A DNA stretch of 56,186 bases, taken from a virus. The stretch covers positions 1 to 56,186 of the IMG/VR virus record IMGVR_UViG_3300030012_002778; one strand, given 5' to 3'. Positions 8,948-18,373 of the stretch are shown here, piece after piece (the stretch's first letter is position 1; every line of letters starts with the position of its first letter). The notes below the pieces were generated by a model that saw nothing but the letters and a program-made list of their open reading frames with translations, was not told the DNA's origin and did no database searches. A program made the position numbers and the translations under genes.

Positions 8948-10183
8948 TTAAATGCCTCCTACCATCTTGTGGATATCATTCCAGTCCATTTCGGCTAGTT
9001 CTTCCATAGTTGGGAGTGTTATTGTTGCCTCTTCTTGTGCTTTTAGAATTGTTTCCTTTTCAGCAGTTAGAGACTTTCTTAGTGCAGTAAATTCTTCTTT
9101 TAGAGAAGCAATTTCGTTTTGTGCATCATATTCAGACTTTGCTAGAACATTTTCTTTATGTGCTACTTCAGCCGCAAATCGAGCCTCAAATGATTTCTGC
9201 AAGTTATCGTATGCCAACTTTTCTAGTTGTTCTTGTCGGAAAGCCTCATATGCTTTCTCGATGTTAGCGTTAGACAAATCAAGAGTTTGTAGTTCTTCAT
9301 TGTCAAATGCTTTTACAACTGGTAGGTCAGAAGGTTTTGGTCTTCCTCCCTCAATGATGATTCTATCGGCTGGTTCACCGATTTCGACACCTGCTCCGTC
9401 AAGAGTTGAAACGACTGCTTTTGCTTCTTTGTCATGATACATGCCTTTTTCTTCATCCATCTTTTCATCGTCGTCAGCCATCTTTTCGTCAGCCATCTTT
9501 TCTTCCATCATTTTTTCGTCCATCATTTTTTCGTTCATCATCTTTTCATCTTCCGACATATCCATACTCTCCATGTCTTCTTCTTTACGAAGAGTATTGA
9601 CTTCTGCCATTAGCGCATCTAACTCTTCTAGTGCTTTTTCAATTTTGCTCATATTTTTCACTTCCTTTTCTTGTTTAAGAATATCAAACTTTGCTTCCGG
9701 GTTTATTCCTTTTTCACAGATTGTAACCTCATGTAGTTCTAGTTTGCTTATTTCATTGTATTGTCCTAGTTCGGGGTGGCTTTTCTTTACTTTCTGTATT
9801 GCCTGTCCTCCAATGCTAAAACTCCTCAATGAACCTTTTCTAACGCCTCTTCCTATTTCTTTGGCTTTTTCTATATCGTCTCTTAATTTAATTACTACAA
9901 AAAATCCTACATCATCTACTTCTGTTTTCCATAGTTTTCCATTTGAATCTCTATATGATTTTACTACTTCCCCTACTTGAACATTAGAATGATTTGTCAT
10001 TACATTTCTAAATTTTGGATTCTCCATATATTTCTCTACTGCTTCTTCCAGTGCTTTGAGTGTGATTAAATCATTTTGCTTATCAACGATTTCGATGCTT
10101 GCATATCCTCCAATCATCAAATCTTCTTGATTTTTAAGAATTCTGAAATCTGTAGTCTTGTTTCTAACTACCGCAGAAATCAT
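8948..10183 (-). CDS. Prohead protease fused to scaffold domain, 411 aa
   Basis: Residues 1-175 are an HK97-type prohead protease of the XkdF/S78 kind: IGGYASIEIVDKQND, His65 in TNHSNVQVGE, Ser123 in SFSIGG, and an acidic residue in ELHEVTICEKGINP. Residues ~175-411 form a helical, acidic scaffold with an imperfect DEKMMxEKMM repeat (~210-247) and a long coiled coil. The last 12 residues contain MDWNDIHKMV, which resembles the W-motif on many late proteins and probably contacts capsid subunits. I use ATG 10183; the frame extends to a TTG at 10192. Confidence 0.9.
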   Translation of the reverse strand: MISAVVRNKTTDFRILKNQEDLMIGGYASIEIVDKQNDLITLKALEEAVEKYMENPKFRNVMTNHSNVQVGEVVKSYRDSNGKLWKTEVDDVGFFVVIKLRDDIEKAKEIGRGVRKGSLRSFSIGGQAIQKVKKSHPELGQYNEISKLELHEVTICEKGINPEAKFDILKQEKEVKNMSKIEKALEELDALMAEVNTLRKEEDMESMDMSEDEKMMNEKMMDEKMMEEKMADEKMADDDEKMDEEKGMYHDKEAKAVVSTLDGAGVEIGEPADRIIIEGGRPKPSDLPVVKAFDNEELQTLDLSNANIEKAYEAFRQEQLEKLAYDNLQKSFEARFAAEVAHKENVLAKSEYDAQNEIASLKEEFTALRKSLTAEKETILKAQEEATITLPTMEELAEMDWNDIHKMVGGI

Positions 10184-10227
10184 CCTCCTCAACTCCTTGT
10201 TACATTAACCACTATATAAAGAACACA

Positions 10228-12735
10228 CTATTTAGACGGTATTCTAGTTCCTTTGAACTTATCTTCATATATGTTCCATATACCTTTATCTGAATCTTTA
10301 TCGGCTGGTTCTTGCTTAAACCCAGTCCAAGCCAACCACATTCTTTGTCCTTTAACTGGTATTACTCGGATATGAAGTTTAGTTTCAAACTTATTTCCCT
10401 TTAGGAAATATTCGTGATAGCCGTGTGTTTGGACTCCTAACTCTACTTCTCCTGAATCAATGATTTTTTCTCTTTCAAAAGACCTAGCGACCTCGGCAGG
10501 ATATTTACCCGCTTTACCAAACAAATCAAACAGTTCCTCTTCATCCTGAATATTTACTAACCAATTTATTGTCTCATCACCTAGTTTCATTACGATATTT
10601 ATTTGATTATCCTGTCTAGTGTATATTTTGAATTCTCCTTCTCTATACTCATTAGGAGTTTTATATTCTTTCTTAATATCGTCTTCTAACATTATTTTAC
10701 TAGGATTAGCAAAAAATTTGTTGTCATCAAATTCTATGCCATCTCTTTTTTCAGCCCACTCTCTAAGTTTAGATATGTCACCTTGAATGACATCTTCGTA
10801 TAGAGAGCCGTGGTCATTTAATAAATACTCATGAACTTGCTTTACTGATTTTTTTCCGTTTTCTTTTAGGTGTTGAAATATCGCTCCGGTTAATTTAGAT
10901 TGCTTAGTTTTCATTATTTCTTCTGCTTTAGATTTCCACATATCTAAATCCGCTAAGGCGTTTTTAGACATGAGGTTGTCTTCTTCAAACCCATAAATAG
11001 TAAAACCATCTAAGTCTCCTTTAATGATAACATTGGTTTCTCCATGAATATAATCAGTAACTAGAAGCCCTTTTTCTAAAGCACTAACATCATAATTTAA
11101 AGACCTCTTAGTGTCTTGGGAAAGAAATTCTAATGTTACCACTTTATCCGGCATAGTTACTTCGGGTATTTCTATGACCTTTGCCGAGAAAAGAGTATAT
11201 CTATCTCCGGTTCTCTTGACTTCATCTACCATAACTCTAACAATATCTCCAATATCTACTGCTATTTTCGTATTGAGTGCTTTACCAACTTCCATGTATT
11301 TTTTACCATCAATTTCTTTGATGTATTTTCCTTCTTCATCAGTCGGGCCAATATCAATACCAAGAGTATAGGAAAATAAATTACTTTTTGTTTTTTTCTT
11401 ATCTAAAACAACTACATCTAAATCCACAAACTTTTTCCATTTAATCCATTTTGGATTCTTTCTAGTCCCTACATAATATGTAGATGTGATGTCTTTTATG
11501 ACTACTCCTTCTGAAGTAGGTATATCCATAATTTTCTTAGAATATTCATCTACATCTTTTAGATTATCTGCTTCTCTAGTATCTTTTTTAGATGGAAAAT
11601 TGATAGCATCTGATGAATGAGAAGAATAGTTATTGAACAAAGTAGTTATTCTTCTTTCCAGTGGTTCATCTAATAAGTTCTCATCGTTATGTCGCATAAT
11701 ATCAAATACATGGCATCTTAATTCTGCGTTAGGGTATTTACCTTTGAATATATGAGCAATAGTATCTGCCCGATGTAAAGGCTCTCCTTCATCAAATAAA
11801 ATTAATTCTGCATCTAGGATACAATCTCCGTATTTTTTTTCTTTTAATTCTTTTACTTGGTCTTCACATTTATCTGTGATATCTTTTTCGTTATAAGAAA
11901 ATATTTTGATATTGTTATCTATCTTGTGTAACTGTATTCTCATACCATCATATTTTTCTTGTATGAGCCAACTTCCGCTAAATCCTTTTAATTCTTTAAT
12001 ATCATCAATTTCAAAAATTCTATACATTGGTTTGTTAGGTATGATAAAATCTGATAGGGACTTCTCTTCTTCCGACTTTTCTATATCCTTTAAGTCCTCA
12101 ACATATTCTTCACTATGTCTAGACAAAAGCAATAGGTCAAGCATTTCCATAGCGGCCTTGACTTTCTTTTCTACTTTCTTAGAGTCTTTTCCATCTCCAT
12201 AATGCTCGATAATATATAGGGATATGTCGTCCGATTCTAGGTCAAGTCCGTCAAGACCCTCCGTAATATCGTCTTTTTCTATGTCCTTGATTGCTAATAG
12301 TTCAGGAGAAAGTGCTTTATTATCGTTTCTTAAAGCATAATGAACGAATTTCATCATCGTTTCTGGATTAGACATTAATTCTTCTAAGACATCGCCTTTA
12401 AATCTTTTAGCGAATGGGTCATCAACTAAATCAGAAGTATATCTTAGTTGTTTTATTCCTTGAAATATTTTTTGCGCTTGGGAACTTAGAGGGTTTTTTG
12501 CTTCTTTATCATTTATTATTACATCAGGAATATGATTTTTTAATTCTTTACCTGCCGCATCAAGTTCTTCATATGATTCTCTAATCATTTCTATGGCATT
12601 ACGCCAACGACTCCCATATTCATTTGGGTCTTCTTTTGCTGAAAGATAGGCTACTCTAGTTTTTTCAAACAACCTCAGAATTTCTTCTGATGGCATTTTG
12701 TCTTTCTCTATATTAGCCAATTTCACCAATACCAC
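10228..12735 (-). CDS. ATP-dependent DNA ligase with long N- and C-terminal extensions, 835 aa
   Basis: The nucleotidyltransferase core is complete: motif I EKYDGMR with adenylated Lys261, motif III ILDAELILFD (~306-315), motif IV EGVVIKD (~409-415) and motif V IKWKK (~431-435), followed by an OB-fold-like region to ~525. Residues 1-235 are a helical extension. Residues ~540-835 add about 290 residues not found in standard archaeal ligases; a beta-rich stretch (KFETKLHIRVIP, WLAWTGF) loosely recalls LigD phosphoesterase domains. The start appears to be GTG. Its place inside the head module, beside the scaffold, is unusual for a ligase and hints at packaging or virion association. Confidence 0.92.
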   Translation of the reverse strand: MVLVKLANIEKDKMPSEEILRLFEKTRVAYLSAKEDPNEYGSRWRNAIEMIRESYEELDAAGKELKNHIPDVIINDKEAKNPLSSQAQKIFQGIKQLRYTSDLVDDPFAKRFKGDVLEELMSNPETMMKFVHYALRNDNKALSPELLAIKDIEKDDITEGLDGLDLESDDISLYIIEHYGDGKDSKKVEKKVKAAMEMLDLLLLSRHSEEYVEDLKDIEKSEEEKSLSDFIIPNKPMYRIFEIDDIKELKGFSGSWLIQEKYDGMRIQLHKIDNNIKIFSYNEKDITDKCEDQVKELKEKKYGDCILDAELILFDEGEPLHRADTIAHIFKGKYPNAELRCHVFDIMRHNDENLLDEPLERRITTLFNNYSSHSSDAINFPSKKDTREADNLKDVDEYSKKIMDIPTSEGVVIKDITSTYYVGTRKNPKWIKWKKFVDLDVVVLDKKKTKSNLFSYTLGIDIGPTDEEGKYIKEIDGKKYMEVGKALNTKIAVDIGDIVRVMVDEVKRTGDRYTLFSAKVIEIPEVTMPDKVVTLEFLSQDTKRSLNYDVSALEKGLLVTDYIHGETNVIIKGDLDGFTIYGFEEDNLMSKNALADLDMWKSKAEEIMKTKQSKLTGAIFQHLKENGKKSVKQVHEYLLNDHGSLYEDVIQGDISKLREWAEKRDGIEFDDNKFFANPSKIMLEDDIKKEYKTPNEYREGEFKIYTRQDNQINIVMKLGDETINWLVNIQDEEELFDLFGKAGKYPAEVARSFEREKIIDSGEVELGVQTHGYHEYFLKGNKFETKLHIRVIPVKGQRMWLAWTGFKQEPADKDSDKGIWNIYEDKFKGTRIPSK

Positions 12736-12739
12736 CTAC

Positions 12740-13243
12740 TTAGCGGTATTGTTGAGTTCTTGGAAGAAGGGGAACAGAAGGTGTTTTCTTTTCTGTTGTT
12801 TGCATGGCTCTAGCAAGTCCTCTTATCGTTGCCTGTGCTGACTCATTAAATGATTTATCATTACCGTCTTGTTTGTATTTATCAAGAAGCATTCCCAATT
12901 CTTTTGTTGCTGCTTCTATTTCTTTCTGTGCCTTTTCATATCTTTCTTTATTTAATACCGGATTATCGTCATAGTCGGATTCTAAAATTTGTTTTAGTAT
13001 ATCTATAGCCTTCTTGAATTCTGTGATTTCTCCTGCTAAACCATAACCATCTTTCTTTCTAGTTTGGTTTTTTATTTTATCAGCCTTTTCTGCTTTTGGT
13101 CTTTTTACCTTTACAGTTTCATAATCATCTTTTTCTGGTAGGCGATTGCCTTGCATTGACTGATAGAGTATTTCTTTCGCTTCTCTAGCCTTTTCAATAA
13201 CTAGGCTTACCATTCTTTCTTCTTTTGTTACTCTTTCCGGCAT
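12740..13243 (-). CDS. Helical Lys/Glu-rich protein, 167 aa
   Basis: ATG at 13243 overlaps the stop of the upstream gene. Nearly the whole protein is charged helix (EKYEKAQKEIEAATKELGMLLDKYKQ) with a Pro-rich end. It lies between the 80-aa scaffold-like gene and the ligase. Probably an assembly or internal protein; no family recognised. Confidence 0.7.
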   Translation of the reverse strand: MPERVTKEERMVSLVIEKAREAKEILYQSMQGNRLPEKDDYETVKVKRPKAEKADKIKNQTRKKDGYGLAGEITEFKKAIDILKQILESDYDDNPVLNKERYEKAQKEIEAATKELGMLLDKYKQDGNDKSFNESAQATIRGLARAMQTTEKKTPSVPLLPRTQQYR

Positions 13244-13485
13244 TATTGACCACCTGCTCTTTCTACCATTTTATGAATATCAGACCAGTCCATATTTGAA
13301 ATATCTGCAACCTCTCCACCTATTTTATTATCCATAGATGGGACAGGACTCTCACTCACGACAAAACCTGCTTTCATCAATAGGCTGTCTTTCGCATATA
13401 TGGTTCTTTCTAACGCCTCTACTTTGTTTGATAAGGCTTTTATTATCTCTAGCATTTCTTCATTAATTGTTTTTTCTTCACTCAT
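13243..13485 (-). CDS. Small scaffold-like protein sharing the protease-scaffold C-terminus, 80 aa
   Basis: ATG at 13485 follows AAGTGATAAT. The first ~40 residues form a coiled coil (EEMLEIIKALSNKVEALERT) and the C-terminus contains MDWSDIHKMVERAGGQ. This closely matches MDWNDIHKMVGGI at the end of the protease-scaffold protein. The shared tail suggests both bind the same partner, most simply the capsid protein. It may be an accessory scaffold. Confidence 0.75.
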   Translation of the reverse strand: MSEEKTINEEMLEIIKALSNKVEALERTIYAKDSLLMKAGFVVSESPVPSMDNKIGGEVADISNMDWSDIHKMVERAGGQ

Positions 13486-13489
13486 ATTA

Positions 13490-13843
13490 TCACTTCTTTT
13501 TTTGTGGATGAACTAAATCATATAATTGTCTATACAATAATTCATATTCTTTTCTTAATTTAGTGGCTGTGGCTACAATATCAATATTGCGCTCACCCAT
13601 AGATTTCATTTTCTTATTTAGTTTCTTATCTGATTTGGTTAGTTCTAATTGTTGCATAATTGAAATTAAGTCTCCTAGTTTAGTAAAGTCCTGACCGAAA
13701 AATTCAGTTGGTTCTGCGGCTTGTAATGTCTTTTTTAGTTTCTTTCTACCTTTAGCATCTAAAGAATCCAATATTTTCTTTGGAGACTTATCTTCTTTTT
13801 TGAAAGTTATTTCTCTTCCATCTTCATAATAATCCCAAGTCAT
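13490..13843 (-). CDS. Helical Lys-rich protein, 117 aa
   Basis: ATG at 13843 follows GGAGGGAAGA. A short N-terminal part (MTWDYYEDGREITF) precedes charged helices. It begins MTW but lacks the following DILK-like residues, so I do not count it in the W-motif family. It overlaps the stop of the 586-aa gene. Function unknown. Confidence 0.7.
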   Translation of the reverse strand: MTWDYYEDGREITFKKEDKSPKKILDSLDAKGRKKLKKTLQAAEPTEFFGQDFTKLGDLISIMQQLELTKSDKKLNKKMKSMGERNIDIVATATKLRKEYELLYRQLYDLVHPQKKK

Positions 13844-15600
13844 GTTCTTCCCTCCATTAATCTGTAGGCTTCCTGTGTATCATCATAGGTTATTTCTCTA
13901 GCCATGTTTCTAACTAAATTATTAGTAAATCTCTCTACTCTTTCAAATAAATTTTCCACTTCCGCACCAAGCCTATCCAATCTATTAATATCTCTATTAT
14001 TGATGGTATCGAATCCTTCTATTAAGTCTAATCCTTCTATTTCTAGTGTTGCTCTCCGTTGTGGTCTTTGTCCTGCTTCGCCAGTAATCCAATCCATAAA
14101 TTCTTCCGCTTCCATTTCATCTAGAGTATCAATAATCCTAGACATCTCTTTTAATTTTTTATCTATGCTTTGTATTGCATTTACGATTCTTCTAAAACTT
14201 GATTGAGATTCGGAGTCTCTTCTTTCAACTAATTCTCTAATCTGTTGTCTTTCTGACAATGACCTGCCTTCAGGTCTAGGAGAAGGACGATTCATTTGAA
14301 CCAATATTCTACTTATCTCTTGCACTTCCGGCAAATATTGATTAATTCTTTCTATCTCTCTATTGACTTTAGTTAATTTAGTTCTTTCTATTTCTATATC
14401 TCTTTGAAGTTCTTCTGTTGCTTCTTCAATATATTCTTCGCTATTTTGCTGTATATCTCTAATGGTATTTTTAAGACCCTTGACTTGAGTTCCTAAAGCA
14501 ACATCTTCCTCTACAGTTGAAGGCTTTTTTCTCTTTCCTGTTTCATCTAACATTCCTTGTTCGAGTAAAATCTTTACTCCATCAGTCATAGATTTTATTT
14601 TTCTAGCAATTATTTTTTCTGCTCCATCGTTTTCAATAAATTCTAATTCCGCAATAACGCTCTCTATATATTCTTGTGAATTATTTAATTTTTCTAAATT
14701 CTTTCTCATGTTATTGACTATTTTTACTGCTTTTTCATAGTCCTCATCTTTTACAGGCATACCTTTAACTCTTGATATTGCCCTTGAAATATCTTTTTTA
14801 TATCTGCCAATATTTCTGTATGCAGTAGGTTGTCTTTTGTAAGTATTAATATGTAATCTAGAAAATGCTTCTCCTAAACTCATATCTCTATTACCAACAT
14901 TAGAATTAAAAACAGACAATAGATTATCTGTAAGAGTAGAGATATTTACATCTTCTTTTCCCTTTAGAGGAAAATCACCTTGAGCATTGAAATGTCTTCT
15001 GTATTTATTTACTAAAAAGTTCTTATCTTTTTCATCTAATATTTTCATCAAATTTAGGTATGAATTTGATTTTTGTTGGGTATTAAATTCACTAGCATAA
15101 GCAGTTTGACCTCTAAAAGAAAAATTGGACGGTTCGCTTTCGTCTCTTGTTATTTCTAAATTTTGAACTAAGTCTCTTGTGGCCTTTAGATATCCCATTA
15201 TCATTTTTACTTCTCTTAAATATCTATCATATTGTTTTTCCATCTCAGTCTTTCCAGTCTTTTTCTTTTTACCTTCAAGTTCAGAAGTTAAGTCTCCTGC
15301 TGTTTCTAATTCACTGTCATCTCTTTGCGCTGTATCGGGGCTTTGAGCAGATTGTTCTTGTTCAGACATTTCCTGCGCTCTTGCTTCAGATACTTCTTGT
15401 TCACTAGCAAACTCTTCTTCCGCCTTGAGAATAAATTTTCTATATTGAACAATATTGTTAGAATTTATGTTATCAATTAAAGATTTTTTAATTTCAATAA
15501 TGCTTGCATCAGATTCAACTAAAGATAGTGTATGCTCATCTATGTCTGCCTTCAAAAGAATATTTTTCAAAGACTTATCTTTAGTTAATTCAATAAACAT
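13840..15600 (-). CDS. Large coiled-coil late protein, 586 aa
   Basis: ATG at 15600 with GAGGCGATTA upstream. After an acidic, Gln/Ser-rich region (~65-110) almost all of the protein is predicted coiled coil (EEATEELQRDIEIERTKLTKVNREIERINQYL). It is located between portal and scaffold genes. It may be an internal core or portal-associated protein; no domain recognised. Confidence 0.75.
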   Translation of the reverse strand: MFIELTKDKSLKNILLKADIDEHTLSLVESDASIIEIKKSLIDNINSNNIVQYRKFILKAEEEFASEQEVSEARAQEMSEQEQSAQSPDTAQRDDSELETAGDLTSELEGKKKKTGKTEMEKQYDRYLREVKMIMGYLKATRDLVQNLEITRDESEPSNFSFRGQTAYASEFNTQQKSNSYLNLMKILDEKDKNFLVNKYRRHFNAQGDFPLKGKEDVNISTLTDNLLSVFNSNVGNRDMSLGEAFSRLHINTYKRQPTAYRNIGRYKKDISRAISRVKGMPVKDEDYEKAVKIVNNMRKNLEKLNNSQEYIESVIAELEFIENDGAEKIIARKIKSMTDGVKILLEQGMLDETGKRKKPSTVEEDVALGTQVKGLKNTIRDIQQNSEEYIEEATEELQRDIEIERTKLTKVNREIERINQYLPEVQEISRILVQMNRPSPRPEGRSLSERQQIRELVERRDSESQSSFRRIVNAIQSIDKKLKEMSRIIDTLDEMEAEEFMDWITGEAGQRPQRRATLEIEGLDLIEGFDTINNRDINRLDRLGAEVENLFERVERFTNNLVRNMAREITYDDTQEAYRLMEGRT

Positions 15601-15609
15601 CTAATCGCC

Positions 15610-15834
15610 TCAAAATGGAATATTTTCTTTTTTCTTTCTTTTCATAGGAGGCAATAGAACTACATCGGGACTTGCCGTTGAAGGTATTGCTTTATGCGAA
15701 GTATCGGGAGGTAAGCCTCCTAACGATAAATCTCTAGTTTTTCTTACTTTAGCATCGGCATTAGCATTGATAGCCTTTACTTTTGCTAATTCTTTTTTCA
15801 ATCTAATTTCTTTTTGTCTTAGGTCTTCAGTCAT
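15610..15834 (-). CDS. Small basic protein, about 74 aa
   Basis: I favour ATG 15834, one base after the portal stop; ATG 15855 overlapping the portal gene is the alternative. The N-terminal half is helical and Lys rich (RLKKELAKVKAINANADAKVRK); the C-terminus ends KRKKKENIPF. Function unknown. Confidence 0.6.
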   Translation of the reverse strand: MTEDLRQKEIRLKKELAKVKAINANADAKVRKTRDLSLGGLPPDTSHKAIPSTASPDVVLLPPMKRKKKENIPF

Positions 15835-15835
15835 T

Positions 15836-17473
15836 TTAACCAACTCTTCTTTCATTTCTAGTGTCTACATTTTGGTTTCCTGCATCTACTGGCAATCCTG
15901 TTAATCTTTTATCGGGGCCAACACTCATTCTTGGTTTATTTCTAGTTGCAGGTGGATTTGCTTGTGGTGTGCTTAGTGCTTGTTCTTGCATTTGTCCTAA
16001 TTGAGAAGCATCTATATTTGTTCCTGCGTATGGGTCTAATTCAACTTTTCCCTCATCTTTGGCTGATTCTCCTTCTTTTGGCTCTTGTGGTTCGGGTTTC
16101 TTAAAGGTAAATTGACCATCTTCATCCATATCTACCTCAAATCCTAAATTCTTAGTAGATGCAGCAATATTAACTTCTATTTCTCTTTTTCTCAGAACTG
16201 CGATTTCATCTTCCTCTTCGCTTGGTGGTAGTTTTAAGTTCCAATCAGTTATTCCAAATTGTTTTACTAAGAATGGAAAAACATAATTGTTGTAAACATT
16301 CTGTGCCATTTGAACGGCTCTATTAGTTACAAGTATTTGCATACCCTCATTATTTAATCCACCACTAGTAGTATTGTCAGCCATGAATACTTTACTTACT
16401 CCGTAAAATGCAGATATTCTATCTCTTAAATCATCTTTAACAGAAACATAATCCATTTCTTTTAGACTATCCATGAACTTAATCCACTCAACTGCGCCTT
16501 TGCCATTTTCGGCTTCAATACCCATAACAGGAATAAAGTGAGGGTCTTGTTCCATTTTCTCTTTGACTGCTCTCCAAAAAGATTTCATAGAATCCATATT
16601 ACGAGTTTGAACGGCTAATAATCCCTTTGGCATTCTACTCTTAGTGTAAGAAGAATTTACATAATTTTCCATGGCGATAAGGGTCATGATATTGTTATAC
16701 AGGGTAATTATCGGTGACATACCATAAAGCCTAGAAGGATTATATTTACTAAAGTGAAGAACCTCGCCTTTTAAGAAATATTGGTCTTTGCCATTTACTC
16801 TATTTACATAATGAACCGGAAATAAATTTGAACCGCATTCCTCGCATTGGTCGTGAGGTTCTGTTGATAACATGCCCCTATGATTTACACAGGTAAACCC
16901 TTTAGTTCCTCTTTGTCCTAATTCATCAGTGTAAATAGCCATAGTTACAGGGTCGCCTCTATATACTTCTTTGATTCTATGCATTCTAATTTTACCATTA
17001 CCATCAATAAAATATTCTTTGACTAAAACAATATAGGCATCGTCCATTATGTTTAAGTCATCTTCCAACTCTCTAAGAACATCAATAAACAATTGTTCAG
17101 ATTTATTGACATAACCCTCTATGAATTTTTCAGCATATTCTAATTGTGCAACATCGGGCTTTTTCAAATCTGTAGAGCCACATCTTAAACACTCTTGAAC
17201 AGGTCTTTGGTGTTCCTTTCCACAATCATTACATCTTGCTTCATAGGCTTTCTCCCAAACATATCCTCTACGAAAAACCTCTTGTTTTAATTGAGTAATA
17301 CAGGTTCTTGCTATAACTGATTGGTTTACGATATGATAGATTATGGGCGCAGTCATTAGATTTGCTTGTTGCCTTTCTTGAATACCAATGTTGTATATTT
17401 TTCTATCAGCCGGTTTAGGGGTCGCTCTCCTAAACAAATTAGTTATGCTAAATCGTCTTCTTTCCTCAACCAT
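15836..17473 (-). CDS. Portal protein with two zinc-ribbon-like motifs, 545 aa
   Basis: Portal identity is supported by position after TerL, length, and the region GVSKVFMADNTTSGGLNNEG followed by long helices and an Asp/Glu-rich, Pro/Gln-rich tail. Two metal-binding motifs are inserted: C81/C84...C95/C98 (CNDCG...CLRCG) and C195/H198...C210/C213 (CVNH...CEECG). These are unusual for portals and may add rigidity or bind nucleic acid. ATG 17473 is chosen because the longer frame begins at TTG with no ribosome site. Confidence 0.88.
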   Translation of the reverse strand: MVEERRRFSITNLFRRATPKPADRKIYNIGIQERQQANLMTAPIIYHIVNQSVIARTCITQLKQEVFRRGYVWEKAYEARCNDCGKEHQRPVQECLRCGSTDLKKPDVAQLEYAEKFIEGYVNKSEQLFIDVLRELEDDLNIMDDAYIVLVKEYFIDGNGKIRMHRIKEVYRGDPVTMAIYTDELGQRGTKGFTCVNHRGMLSTEPHDQCEECGSNLFPVHYVNRVNGKDQYFLKGEVLHFSKYNPSRLYGMSPIITLYNNIMTLIAMENYVNSSYTKSRMPKGLLAVQTRNMDSMKSFWRAVKEKMEQDPHFIPVMGIEAENGKGAVEWIKFMDSLKEMDYVSVKDDLRDRISAFYGVSKVFMADNTTSGGLNNEGMQILVTNRAVQMAQNVYNNYVFPFLVKQFGITDWNLKLPPSEEEDEIAVLRKREIEVNIAASTKNLGFEVDMDEDGQFTFKKPEPQEPKEGESAKDEGKVELDPYAGTNIDASQLGQMQEQALSTPQANPPATRNKPRMSVGPDKRLTGLPVDAGNQNVDTRNERRVG

Positions 17474-17483
17474 AGCAATACCC

Positions 17484-18368
17484 CTATTCAGCAACAGGCT
17501 TGGCTTCTGTTATCAATGCTTCGGGAACCGTAGAGCCACGCTCTAGATTCCTAACTAGTTCAGTAGCGTAATATAAATTCTTTATATCTACATTAGTTTC
17601 ATAGCCATTATTATCAGCCCAATGTATTAATTGATTAGTAGAAAGATTACTACCACTATTAGGAATGAAAGGACAACCCCCTAATCCATTTATACTTGAG
17701 TCAAACATACCAACTCCCCATTCAGCCGCAACTTTTACATTATCAAAAATATCTCTCCTAATGTTTGGATTTTTATGGAGATGTAGGGCTATCTTAGCAT
17801 CTATTCCTCTAGTCAATTCTAAAACTTGAACCATTTGTGTAGGGTGCGATACTCCTATAGTATCGCATAGGACAACGGTTTCGGCTAGATAATCAGCCTT
17901 TAGAATAGCATCTCTAAGAGCATGGTCTTTTGGTTTGCCTTCAAACGGACATCCAAAAGCACAAGAAATGTAAGCCCTTACATTCTTTCTGTCTATATCT
18001 ACTAACATCTCATCTAGTTCTTCAAATTTATCTTGTAGGCTCATGTTGAGATTTCTTTTGTTAAATTCCTTAGAAACAGAAAAGAAAATATTCATGTTTT
18101 TTGCTCCGGATTTTACTGCTCTATCAAATCCTTTTTGGTTAGGAACAAGCACTCCGAAATCTCCCAATTCTTTTGTTGATTCAAACACTTCTTCTGCGTC
18201 TGACATATTAGGAACTTTTTTTGGATGAACAAATGAAGCAATCTCCATATTGTGTAATCCTGCATGATACAACTCTCTTATTAAAGTAATTTTATTATTT
18301 GTAGACATAGAGAACCTACTATTTTGTAGGCCGTCTCTTGGCCCTACTTCATAAATCTCTATATCCAT
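17484..18368 (-). CDS. HMG-CoA lyase-like enzyme, 294 aa
   Basis: The protein matches the whole length of 3-hydroxy-3-methylglutaryl-CoA lyases. Numbered from the GTG at 18377: VGPRDGLQN holds catalytic R14/D15, MEIASFV holds E45, ALHLHKN gives metal ligands H199/H201, and GLGGCPF holds catalytic C235 with a following SGSNLST loop. The family cleaves HMG-CoA to acetoacetate and acetyl-CoA. In archaea HMG-CoA feeds the mevalonate route to isoprenoid lipids, so the enzyme could divert that pool during infection; this role is inference. It lies between the Nudix fusion and portal genes, so it is made late. GTGAT upstream of ATG 18368 acts as ribosome site. Confidence 0.9.
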   Translation of the reverse strand: MDIEIYEVGPRDGLQNSRFSMSTNNKITLIRELYHAGLHNMEIASFVHPKKVPNMSDAEEVFESTKELGDFGVLVPNQKGFDRAVKSGAKNMNIFFSVSKEFNKRNLNMSLQDKFEELDEMLVDIDRKNVRAYISCAFGCPFEGKPKDHALRDAILKADYLAETVVLCDTIGVSHPTQMVQVLELTRGIDAKIALHLHKNPNIRRDIFDNVKVAAEWGVGMFDSSINGLGGCPFIPNSGSNLSTNQLIHWADNNGYETNVDIKNLYYATELVRNLERGSTVPEALITEAKPVAE

Positions 18369-18373
18369 TTTAA

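Noticed and set aside
9441-9980. 179-codon open frame on the plus strand
   Set aside because: It is the complement of the protease-scaffold gene, Ser/Phe rich through the repeat tract, with no ribosome site.
13490-13843. Additional W-motif member (begins MTW)
   Set aside because: The residues after Trp (DYYEDG) do not match the helical DILK pattern.
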